In this document: positions 32,191 to 39,337 of the stretch, in pieces
How positions within the stretch are numbered: position 1 is the first letter of the stretch
How the letters are laid out: each line of letters starts with the position of its first letter
The notes under the pieces: model-generated
Database searches by the model: none
Told to the model about the DNA's origin: nothing
What the model saw: the letters and a program-made list of their open reading frames with translations, nothing else
NCBI RefSeq assembly: GCF_031458255.1
Contig: NZ_JAVDYC010000001.1
Location: 9,286,501-9,350,500, forward strand
Direction: 5' to 3'
DNA length: 64,000 bases
Origin: Catenuloplanes niger
GTDB taxonomy: Bacteria > Actinomycetota > Actinomycetes > Mycobacteriales > Micromonosporaceae
Program-made: the position numbers and the translations under genes

Positions 32191-32961
32191 TTATCCGGTA
32201 CGCCGGTGCGCGCGCGAGACGTCCGCCGGGCGGGTCGGGTCGTGGTGGCGGGGCCGGTCCGGTTCGTCCGCCCGCAGCGGCGCGAGCGTGGCCGCGATCG
32301 CGTCGATGATCCGGTCGGTGGCGCGCTGGGCGTCGCCGGGGACGTCCGCGGCCAGGCCGGTGAGGTCGACCGGCGTGCCGAACCCGACCCGCACGACCGG
32401 GCGCCGGCGCAGGTCGTGGAGGACGGCGCGGGCGTTGGTGGCGGCCCGCCCGTCGTACGGGATCAGCTCGTGCCCGCCCCACTGCGCGACCGGGATCACC
32501 GGCGCGCCGGTGATCAGCGCGAGCCGGGCCGCGCCGGTCTTGCCGCGTTCCGGCCACAGGCCCGGGTCCAGCCCGATCCGGCCCTCCGGGTAGATCAGCA
32601 CCACCGAGCCCTCGCGCAGCGCGGCCGCGGCGTCGTCGAGCGCGCGGGCCGCGGTGGTGCTGCGCCGGTCCACCCGGATCTGCCCGGACGCCCGCATCAG
32701 GGAGCCGAGCACCGGGGTGCGGAACACGCCGCCGGTCGCCATGATCCGCGGGGCGATCCCGGCGGTCCGGCAGGCGGCCATCATGACGACCGGGTCGACC
32801 GGGCTGATGTGGTTCGCGGCCAGGATCAGCGGGCCGCGGCGCAGCGCCGGCGGGACGTCACCGGTGACGCGCAGCCGGGCGGTCGCGCCGACCACGCCAC
32901 GCGCGGCCAGCAGCAGGCCGCGCCAGACGCCGGGCGCGGTCCACGGGGTGGTGTCGGTCAC
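32191..32961 (-). CDS. Lysophospholipid (1-acylglycerol-3-phosphate-type) acyltransferase
   Basis: 256 residues from GTG 32961 (VTDTTPWTAPGVWRGLLLAARGVVGATARLRV). Motif 1 is ILAANHISPVDPVVMM with the H(X4)D catalytic pair. Motif 3 is VVLIYPEGRIGLDPGLWPERGKTGAARLALITGAPVIPV (PEG box). The class esterifies lysophosphatidic acid or related lipids at the membrane. The C-terminus has a short Arg/Asp/Pro tail. The frame is open upstream to 33120 but shows no coding pattern there. Confidence 0.9.
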   Translation of the reverse strand: MTDTTPWTAPGVWRGLLLAARGVVGATARLRVTGDVPPALRRGPLILAANHISPVDPVVMMAACRTAGIAPRIMATGGVFRTPVLGSLMRASGQIRVDRRSTTAARALDDAAAALREGSVVLIYPEGRIGLDPGLWPERGKTGAARLALITGAPVIPVAQWGGHELIPYDGRAATNARAVLHDLRRRPVVRVGFGTPVDLTGLAADVPGDAQRATDRIIDAIAATLAPLRADEPDRPRHHDPTRPADVSRAHRRTG

Positions 32962-33122
32962 GTCAAGATCCTGCCAGCAGCGGTACGGCCGGGCGCCCAC
33001 CGTACCCGCGTGGTGTTTTTCGGTTGTCGGCCTTGAGTCGCCGCTGGTGGCCGCCGTTGGTGGGGGAGCAGGGCCCGCCGGCCCGGGACCAACGGCCCTG
33101 ATCACGCCGGCCGGGGCCACGT

Positions 33123-33149
33123 ATCATCTACTACGGCTCGTAGTATGAT
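33123..33149. promoter_or_regulatory. Dyad upstream of cydA, BlaI/CopY-like operator
   Basis: TACTACG (33129-33135), gct, CGTAGTA (33139-33145) form a perfect 7-bp dyad, extended outwards by ATCA (33123-33126) and TGAT (33146-33149). A further half-like GTAGTAGAAACCGTAG follows to 33170. The TACTAC..GTAGTA pattern resembles operators of BlaI/MecI/CopY winged-helix repressors. The usual Rex half-sites (TTGTGA/TCACAA) expected for cyd genes are not present. The dyad ends 33 bp before the cydA start. Confidence 0.7.
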
Positions 33150-33182
33150 TGTGTGTAGTAGAAACCGTAGGGTGGGGGAGCT

Positions 33183-34595
33183 TTGGACGCGTTGGATGTC
33201 GCGCGGTGGCAGTTCGGTGTCACCACCGTCTACCACTTCCTCTTCGTCCCGATCACGATCGGCATGTCGCTGCTCGTCGCGATCATGCAGACGATCTGGT
33301 ACCGGACGCGCGACGAGAAGTGGCTGCGCCTGACCAAGTTCTTCGGGAAGCTCTTCCTGATCAACTTCGCGATGGGCATCGTGACCGGCATCGTGCAGGA
33401 GTTCCAGTTCGGCATGAACTGGTCGGACTACTCCCGCTTCGTCGGTGACGTCTTCGGTTCGCTGCTGGCCATCGAGGCGCTCGTCGCGTTCTTCCTCGAA
33501 TCGACGTTCCTCGGCCTGTGGATCTTCGGCTGGGACCGGCTGCCGAAGCCGATCCACCTGGCCACGATCTGGGCCGCGTCGATCGGCACGATCCTGAGCA
33601 TGTACTTCATCCTCGCGGCGAACTCCTGGATGCAGAACCCGGTCGGCTTCCACATCAACCCGGACACCGGCCGCGCGGAGCTGAACTCGATCGGCGCGCT
33701 GCTGACCAACAAGGTCACCCTCGCGACGTTCCCGCACACGTTCTTCGGCGCGCTGATGGTCGCCGGCGGCCTGATCGTGGCGGTCGCGCTCTGGCACCTC
33801 TACCGCGGCAAGGACGAGCAGAAGCCGGCGTTCCGCACGGCCCTGACGTTCGGCGGCTGGGTCACCGTCCTGGCCACCGCGGGCACGCTCGTCTCCGGCG
33901 ACTTCCAGGGCAAGATCATGACCGAGGTACAGCCGATGAAGATGGCCGCGGCCGAGGGACTCTACGAGACGACCAGCTCCGCACCGTTCTCGCTGCTGAC
34001 CATCGGCAGCCTGGACGGCAGCCGGGAGGTCTTCGCGATCACCATCCCGGACCTGCTGTCCTGGCTCGGCAAGGGCGACATCCACGCGGAGATCGAGGGC
34101 ATCAACAACCTCCAGGAGCAGTACAGCGCGCAGTACGGCGCCGGCGTCAACTACGCGCCGATCATCCCGGTCACGTACTGGTCGTTCCGCATGATGATCT
34201 TCTTCGGCCTGGCCGCCGGCGCGCTCGCGCTGCTCACCCTCTGGATGACCCGCAAGGGCCGCACCCCGACCAGCAAGCTGCTGCTGACCGCCGTGCTCAC
34301 GCTGCCGATCCTGCCGCTGGTCGCGAACTCCTTCGGCTGGATCTTCACCGAGATGGGCCGCCAGCCGTGGCTGGTCTTCGGCGAGATGCTCACCCGCGAC
34401 GGCGTGTCCCGCAGCGTCTCGATGGCCGAAGTGATCACCTCGTTCACCACGTTCACGCTGCTCTACGCCGCGCTCGCGGTCGTCGAGGTGAAACTGCTGC
34501 TCAAGTACGCCAAGGGCGGCCTGCCGGAGATCCACCCCGAACCCGACGACGACGAGAAGGACGACGCCGATCGTCCGCTCGCGTTCGCGTACTGA
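33183..34595 (+). CDS. cydA: Cytochrome bd oxidase subunit I
   Basis: 470 residues from a TTG start preceded by GGGGGAG. MDALDVARWQFGVTTVYHFLFVPITIGMS is the conserved N-terminus with the heme-ligand His18 (E. coli His19). VTGIVQEFQFGMNWSDYSRFVGDVFGSLLAIEALVAFFLESTFLGLWIFGWDRLP holds the conserved Glu residues of the proton path, and LATFPHTFFGALMVAGG carries the second heme histidine. The quinol-binding Q loop is short compared with E. coli CydA (522 residues). This is the high-affinity, non-proton-pumping quinol oxidase of the membrane. Operon with cydB; no cydCD follows. Confidence 0.98.
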   Translation: MDALDVARWQFGVTTVYHFLFVPITIGMSLLVAIMQTIWYRTRDEKWLRLTKFFGKLFLINFAMGIVTGIVQEFQFGMNWSDYSRFVGDVFGSLLAIEALVAFFLESTFLGLWIFGWDRLPKPIHLATIWAASIGTILSMYFILAANSWMQNPVGFHINPDTGRAELNSIGALLTNKVTLATFPHTFFGALMVAGGLIVAVALWHLYRGKDEQKPAFRTALTFGGWVTVLATAGTLVSGDFQGKIMTEVQPMKMAAAEGLYETTSSAPFSLLTIGSLDGSREVFAITIPDLLSWLGKGDIHAEIEGINNLQEQYSAQYGAGVNYAPIIPVTYWSFRMMIFFGLAAGALALLTLWMTRKGRTPTSKLLLTAVLTLPILPLVANSFGWIFTEMGRQPWLVFGEMLTRDGVSRSVSMAEVITSFTTFTLLYAALAVVEVKLLLKYAKGGLPEIHPEPDDDEKDDADRPLAFAY

Positions 34596-34615
34596 TCGCG
34601 CTAGGAGACACGATC

Positions 34616-35659
34616 GTGGATCTCGCAACCTTCTGGTTCATCCTCATCGGCGTGCTGTTCGTCGGCTACTTCGTGCTGGAGGGCTTCGACTTCGGCGTCG
34701 GCATGCTGCTGCCCGTGCTCGGCCGCGACGACCGGGAACGCCGCGTCGTCATCAACACCATCGGCCCGGTCTGGGACGGCAACGAGGTCTGGCTGATCAC
34801 CGCCGGCGGCGCCATGTTCGCCGCGTTCCCCGAGTGGTACGCCACGCTGTTCTCCGGCTTCTACCTGCCGCTGCTGCTGATCCTGGTCGCGCTGATCGTC
34901 CGCGCGGTCGGCTTCGACTACCGCGGCAAGCGCACCGACGCCGCGTGGAAGCGCAACTGGGACATCGCGATCATCTTCGGGTCGTACGCGCCGGCGCTGC
35001 TCTGGGGTGTCGCGTTCGCGAACATCGTCCGCGGCGTGCCGATCGACGGCAACTTCGACTACACCGGCGGATTCTTCAACCTGCTCAACCCGTACGCGCT
35101 GCTCGGCGGCGTCACCATGGTCGCGCTCTGCCTCACCCACGGCGCGGTGTTCCTGGCGCTGAAGACCGAGGGCGACATCCGCGTCCGGGCCAACCGGATC
35201 GCCGGCCGGGCCGGGCTGGTCACCGCGGTCCTCGCGGTCGCGTTCCTCGCCTGGACCGTGACCTCGTTCGGCGGCAACGCGGCGTCCGTGGCGACCGCGG
35301 TGGTGGCCGCGCTCGCGCTGGTCGGCGCGCTGCTGGCGAACCGGGCCGGCCGCGAGGGCTGGGCCTTCGTCGGCACCGCGATCACCATCGGGCTGGCCGT
35401 GGTCACGCTGTTCACCGTGCTGTTCCCGAACGTGATGCCGTCCTCGACCGACCCGGCGAACACGCTGACGATCGCGAACGCGTCCTCCACCCCGTACACG
35501 CTGAAGATCATGACGTGGGTGGCGCTGCTGGTCACCCCGGTCGTGCTGCTCTACCAGGGCTGGACCTACTGGGTGTTCCGCAAGCGGATCGGCGTGCACC
35601 ACATCCCGGACGACGGCGCCGTCTCCTCCCCGGCGGGGTCCGCGATCGGCGGGGCGTAG
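34616..35659 (+). CDS. cydB: Cytochrome bd oxidase subunit II
   Basis: 347 residues from GTG 34616 with AGGAGA upstream, 20 bp after cydA. MDLATFWFILIGVLFVGYFVLEGFDFGVGMLLPVLGRDDRERRVVINTIGPVWDGNEVWLITAGGAMFAAFPEWYATLFSGFYLPL is the strongly conserved CydB N-terminus, and about nine membrane helices follow. It stabilises the heme b595/d site and forms the dimer with CydA. The CydDC heme/thiol exporter normally needed for assembly is not encoded next to it and must lie elsewhere. Confidence 0.98.
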   Translation: MDLATFWFILIGVLFVGYFVLEGFDFGVGMLLPVLGRDDRERRVVINTIGPVWDGNEVWLITAGGAMFAAFPEWYATLFSGFYLPLLLILVALIVRAVGFDYRGKRTDAAWKRNWDIAIIFGSYAPALLWGVAFANIVRGVPIDGNFDYTGGFFNLLNPYALLGGVTMVALCLTHGAVFLALKTEGDIRVRANRIAGRAGLVTAVLAVAFLAWTVTSFGGNAASVATAVVAALALVGALLANRAGREGWAFVGTAITIGLAVVTLFTVLFPNVMPSSTDPANTLTIANASSTPYTLKIMTWVALLVTPVVLLYQGWTYWVFRKRIGVHHIPDDGAVSSPAGSAIGGA

Positions 35660-35660
35660 C

Positions 35661-36269
35661 TCACCGCACGCTGAGCCCGAGGGCGCCGGCGATCTGCACC
35701 GCACCCGCGGTGTCGATCACGGCGCCCTTCAGCGTCACGGTCAGCGGGTCGAGCGCGCTCAGCTCACTGCCGCGCAGGTCGGCCCCGCTGAGATCGGCGC
35801 CCCGGAACGACGCGCCGGCCAGGTCGACCCCGGCCAGCGTGGCGTGCGCGGCCTTGACGCCGGACAGGTCCGCCTCCCGCATCCGCACCCCCGTGATCGA
35901 CGACTTCCGCAGGTCGGCCCCGGCCAGCGACACGAACGACCAGTCCCCGCCGACGGCGGTGAACAGGCCGAACGTGCAGTCCTCGAAGACGCTGCCGACC
36001 AGCTTGCAGTCCTCCAGCCGGACCTCGAAGAACGAACACCCCACGAACACACAGTTCACCATGGCGGTACGGACGTGCGCGCCCGCGTTGAACCGGCACT
36101 GCGTGAACACGCACTCGGTGAAGCTCGCCCCCGTGCTCGCCGCCTCGGTCAGGTCCACCCCGGTGAACGCGACCCGCTCGTGCACCTGACCGGACAGGTC
36201 GTCCAGCGCCCAGTCGGCGTCGTGGATCGCGGATTCGGTGCGGGGAAGCCGGGTCGGGTCGATCGCCAT
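35661..36269 (-). CDS. Pentapeptide-repeat protein
   Basis: 202 residues from ATG 36269 (MAIDPTRLPRTESAIHDADWALDDL). Residues about 30-175 are pentapeptide repeats of the A(D/N)LXX kind, in two blocks: FTGVDLTEAASTGASFTECVFTQCRFNAG and SLAGADLRKSSITGVRMREADLSGVKAAHATLAGVDLAGASFRGADLSGADLRGSEL. The protein would fold as a right-handed quadrilateral helix. The Qnr/MfpA group mimics DNA and protects gyrase, but this cannot be assigned here. Convergent with cydB, with a single base between the stop codons. Confidence 0.92.
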   Translation of the reverse strand: MAIDPTRLPRTESAIHDADWALDDLSGQVHERVAFTGVDLTEAASTGASFTECVFTQCRFNAGAHVRTAMVNCVFVGCSFFEVRLEDCKLVGSVFEDCTFGLFTAVGGDWSFVSLAGADLRKSSITGVRMREADLSGVKAAHATLAGVDLAGASFRGADLSGADLRGSELSALDPLTVTLKGAVIDTAGAVQIAGALGLSVR

Positions 36270-36374
36270 GCCCGGCAGCGTATCGGCACCACCGCGGCGG
36301 GAGGACCCGGACAGGCCGCCACGCGGACACACCGGCGACGGGATACCCGGCCGGACCCGGCGTATCGTCGCCGG

Positions 36375-36947
36375 GTGACTTCACCGGTGATCACCCAGGC
36401 GGTACCGGACGACCGGGAGCGGGTCGTCGCCACGTTCGTCGCGGCGTTCGAGGCCGACCCGGTGCTGCGGCACCTGTTCCCCGGCGACTCCTACCCGGAG
36501 CTCGCGCCCGCGTTCGCCGCGCACCTGTTCGACCGGCGGGTCGCGTCCGGCACGGTCTGGCTCGCCGACGGCGGCGCCGCGGTCGCGATGTGGGACCCGC
36601 CCGGCCCCGCCACCGCGGCCCCGCCGGCCGCGTCCTACCTGCCCGCGGACGCGGCGGCCCGGGTCGACGCCTACGACGCGGTGATCCACCCGCACCTGCC
36701 GTCCGGGCCGCACTGGTACCTGGGCGTGCTCGCCCGCGACCCGGCGCACGCCGGCCGGCGGCTCGGCCGCACCGTGATGGAGGCGGGCCTGCGGCGCGCG
36801 GCCGCGGACGGCGTCCCCGCCTACCTGGAGACCGCGACGGCCGCGAACGTCGCCATGTACCGGCGCAGCGGCTGGACCGTCGAGAGCGAGCTCGACGCGA
36901 ACGGCGTCGACGCCTGGATCCTGCGGCATCCGGGCCTGCCGTCCTAA
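36375..36947 (+). CDS. GNAT-family acetyltransferase
   Basis: 190 residues from GTG 36375 (VTSPVITQAVPDDRERVVATFVAAFEADPVLRHLFP). HWYLGVLARDPAHAGRRLGRTVMEAGLRRAAADGVPAYLETATAANVAMYRRSGWTVESE contains strand 4, the acetyl-CoA loop (GRRLGR in place of Q/RxxGxG/A) and motif B. The N-terminal half (AFxxDPxxRxxxP) matches the actinobacterial group of GNATs related to puromycin acetyltransferase. Acceptor unknown. Confidence 0.9.
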   Translation: MTSPVITQAVPDDRERVVATFVAAFEADPVLRHLFPGDSYPELAPAFAAHLFDRRVASGTVWLADGGAAVAMWDPPGPATAAPPAASYLPADAAARVDAYDAVIHPHLPSGPHWYLGVLARDPAHAGRRLGRTVMEAGLRRAAADGVPAYLETATAANVAMYRRSGWTVESELDANGVDAWILRHPGLPS

Positions 36948-37001
36948 GTGGTCCATTACCATCGGCGTGTTCCGGAACGGACACGCTGACGGGGGCACCG
37001 G

Positions 37002-38759
37002 ATGGGTGAGCAATGGCCGGACGGCGGGCCGTGGGTCGTGGTGCCCACGTCCGCCGAGGTCGACTGGGAGGCCGCGGTCGCGGCGCTGACGGCCGCGGCG
37101 TCGGTACGGGTCGCGGCCGTCGCGATCGGCGGCTCCGGCGGACCGGTGCGCGCGAGCGTGGCCACGTGGACGGAACTGCGCGACACCGACCCGGACCCGC
37201 TCACGCTGGCCGAGACGTGCGACCTCGTCGCGGTGCTCGCCCGGACGCACGGGCTGGTGCTGGTCGCGGGCGTGCCCGGCCTGCTCGTCCCGGTGGGCCG
37301 GGCCGGCTGGACGATGACGGACCTGGCCGCGCGGCTGGGCGCCCCGGTCGTGGTGGTCACCGGCGACGGGCCGGACGCGGCGAACCACACCACGCTCGCA
37401 CTCGACGCACTGACCACCCGCGGCCTGGCCGGCACGGTCGTCACGGTCGGCGGCCCACCACCGGGTGACGCGCGACCCGAGTTCGGTTCCCCACCGGCCG
37501 TGCCTGCCCCGGCGGAGTCGGCCGGCTCTGGGCGAGCCGCGTCCGTGACGCCTCCCGTCGTGCCTGACCCGGCGCGGTCCAACCCGGCGGAGTCGGCCGG
37601 CTCTGGGCAAGCCGTAGCCGCGACGCCTCCGGCCGCGACGCCTCCGGCCGTGCCGGAAGCGCCGGCAGGAGGACCGGCCATGGCCGAGGATCTGCCGGTC
37701 ACGTCGCACCCGCCCGCGGACACGGACGGTCCGCGGGCACGGGCCGGTTCCCCGGAGCCGGCGGATTCCCCGGAGCTGGCGGAACGGCTGCCGGTGACGC
37801 CGGCCGGGCGGATTCCCGCCGGCGTCGGTGTCCCGGGCCGGGAGGCGGCGCGCGGATTCCTCGACCCGATCCTGCACGCCTCCACCGGCCGAGCCGCCGC
37901 ACCCGCACCCGCGCCCGCAGCCGCACCGGCGGGCCCGCCGGTGCCGGTGACCGGTGGGACGCGGGTGGCGCTCGCCCTGATCGCGCTGTTCGTGACCATG
38001 TCGCTGGCCGCGGTCGGGCTGGCCTTCTGTGACCGGCCGGACGAGCGGCCGCAGGTGACCGCCGAGACCTCCGTCGCGCCGCGGTGGCGGGACACGCCAC
38101 CGCCGGCACCGACACCGTCGTTCACCGGCGTGCCGGTGACACGGTTCTGCCCGGTGGACGCGTTGCCGGGCCCGCCGACCCGGCCGAGCCCGCGGGTGAC
38201 CGACCGCGTCGACGCGGCCTGGGAACGGATCGAGAAGTGGCTGGCCGCCAAGGCGCCGGAGAGCCACGCGTCGCTGCGGCCGGGCGCCGGCGTCGCCGAT
38301 ATCGACGCGGCCCAGCGGCGGATGTCGGTGCCGTTCCCACCGGATCTGGTCGCGTCGCTGCTGCGGCACAACGGCACCGGCAACGGCGTCGCGGGTTTCC
38401 CGCTGCCGTTCATGCACCCGCCGATGACCGTGGCCGAGACGGTCGACGCCTGGCAGTCGCTCTGCGAGACCGCCGCCACCTACCACACCCCCGGCGACGC
38501 GTCGTGGTGGGACAACGAGTACGTCCCGTTCGCCCGCGCCGGCGACGGCGGATATCTCCTGGTCGACCAGCGGAAACCGGCCGTCACCGGCCGCGTCGTC
38601 GAGTTCTACGACGAGGACGGCGTGCGTTTCAGCGGCTGGCCGTCCTCCGTCGCGGACCTCCTCGAACAGGTCGCCACCGCGCTGGAGACCGGCGAGCCGT
38701 TCGCCGGCCGTTACCGCCCGGCCCTGGCCGGCGACCGCCTGGAGTGGATCATCCGCTGA
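37002..38759 (+). CDS. BioD-like domain/membrane helix/SMI1-KNR4 fusion protein
   Basis: 585 residues in three parts. Residues 1-150 follow the C-terminal half of dethiobiotin synthetase: LVLVAGVPGLLVPVGRAGWTMTDLAARLGAPVVVVTGDGPDAANHTTLALDALTTRGLAGTVV, including the NHT segment. The P-loop of BioD is absent, so it is probably not catalytic. Residues 150-320 are Pro/Ala/Glu-rich linker with repeats (PAESAGSG twice). One membrane helix (VALALIALFVTMSLAAVGLAFC) lies near 330. The last 190 residues are an SMI1/KNR4 (SUKH) domain: DAAQRRMSVPFPPDLVASLLRHNGTGNG, WWDNEYVPFARAGDGGYLLVDQRK, GWPSSVADLLEQV. SUKH domains are common in immunity proteins against polymorphic toxins. Confidence 0.85.
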   Translation: MGEQWPDGGPWVVVPTSAEVDWEAAVAALTAAASVRVAAVAIGGSGGPVRASVATWTELRDTDPDPLTLAETCDLVAVLARTHGLVLVAGVPGLLVPVGRAGWTMTDLAARLGAPVVVVTGDGPDAANHTTLALDALTTRGLAGTVVTVGGPPPGDARPEFGSPPAVPAPAESAGSGRAASVTPPVVPDPARSNPAESAGSGQAVAATPPAATPPAVPEAPAGGPAMAEDLPVTSHPPADTDGPRARAGSPEPADSPELAERLPVTPAGRIPAGVGVPGREAARGFLDPILHASTGRAAAPAPAPAAAPAGPPVPVTGGTRVALALIALFVTMSLAAVGLAFCDRPDERPQVTAETSVAPRWRDTPPPAPTPSFTGVPVTRFCPVDALPGPPTRPSPRVTDRVDAAWERIEKWLAAKAPESHASLRPGAGVADIDAAQRRMSVPFPPDLVASLLRHNGTGNGVAGFPLPFMHPPMTVAETVDAWQSLCETAATYHTPGDASWWDNEYVPFARAGDGGYLLVDQRKPAVTGRVVEFYDEDGVRFSGWPSSVADLLEQVATALETGEPFAGRYRPALAGDRLEWIIR

Positions 38760-38768
38760 GCGGGCGGC

Positions 38769-39146
38769 TCAGAACGTGTGGTGGACCGCCTCGACGTTGT
38801 GGCCGTCCGGGTCGCGCAGGAACACCGCGTAGTAACCCGGGTGGTACTCCGGCCAGATCCGTGGTGGGTGCAGCACCTGGGCGCCGGCCGCGACCGCGGC
38901 CCGGTGGACCGCGTCGACCGCGGCCCGGCCGGGTGCCGGGAACGCGATGTGCAGCTCGCGCGTCTCCGGGCCGCCGGACGGGCTGAGCCAGAAGCCGGGC
39001 TCGTCGCCGAGACCGAGACCGACCACGATCGACGGGGGCACGGGGAAGCGTTTCACCTCCCGCATGCCGATCGGGCCGAACACCCCGAGGTAGAAGGCCA
39101 GCGACTTCTCCACGTCCGTGACCTGGACGCCCACGTGATCGAACAT
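38769..39146 (-). CDS. VOC-family protein (glyoxalase-like)
   Basis: 125 residues from ATG 39146 (MFDHVGVQVTDVEKSLAFYLGVFGPIGM). A single VOC unit pair: HVGVQVTD opens, ELHIAFPAPGRAAVDAVHRAAVAAGAQVLHPPRIWPEYHPGYYAVFLRDPDGHNVEAVHH closes. The metal ligands (His in DHVGV, His in ELHIAF, Glu in NVEAV) are in place, so it may be a functional metallo-VOC enzyme. Its promoter region is shared with the divergent ABC-F gene and contains an 8-bp inverted repeat. Confidence 0.88.
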   Translation of the reverse strand: MFDHVGVQVTDVEKSLAFYLGVFGPIGMREVKRFPVPPSIVVGLGLGDEPGFWLSPSGGPETRELHIAFPAPGRAAVDAVHRAAVAAGAQVLHPPRIWPEYHPGYYAVFLRDPDGHNVEAVHHTF

Positions 39147-39159
39147 GCCGGTCACGCTA

Positions 39160-39187
39160 GCAACCGGCACCGACAAAAACCGGTTGC
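39160..39187. promoter_or_regulatory. Inverted repeat between VOC and ABC-F genes
   Basis: GCAACCGG (39160-39167) and CCGGTTGC (39180-39187) are perfect 8-bp arms separated by 12 bases that include an A5 run. The element starts 14 bp upstream of the VOC start and lies in the divergent promoter region, so an operator for an unlinked regulator is the simplest reading. Confidence 0.55.
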
Positions 39188-39237
39188 GCCGGGCCGGGCC
39201 CCCGGGGCAGTCTTGGGCCGTAACCGACCGGGGGAGG

Positions 39238-39294
39238 GTGAGCGCGGAACATGTGATTCCCGACGGGTTCGTGCCGTGCCGCCAGCAGCAGTAG
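39238..39294 (+). CDS. Putative leader peptide of the ABC-F gene
   Basis: An 18-codon frame, MSAEHVIPDGFVPCRQQQ, starts at GTG 39238 and ends TAG 39292-39294, 43 bp before the ABC-F ATG. A GGGGGAGG purine tract abuts the GTG, which is closer than ideal. An internal GTG at 39253 (MIPDGFVPCRQQQ) is an alternative start. The 3' end of the frame lies in a potential hairpin: GCCGC plus GCAG pair with CTGC plus GCGGC around the TAG codon. Ribosome-mediated attenuation through short upstream frames is known for antibiotic-resistance ABC-F genes, which is the basis for this call. Confidence 0.45.
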   Translation: MSAEHVIPDGFVPCRQQQ

Positions 39295-39337
39295 GGCTGC
39301 CGCGGCGTGATCGCCACGCGTACCGCTGGGGTGTCTC

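Noticed and set aside
33102-34628. 508-codon minus-strand frame opposite cydA
   Set aside because: CydA is unambiguous on the plus strand; the antisense frame has only Glu/Arg/Asp-rich shadow composition.
39251-39256. ATG-TGA start-stop element before the ABC-F gene as an independent feature
   Set aside because: Too short to support on its own; it is mentioned within the leader-peptide finding.
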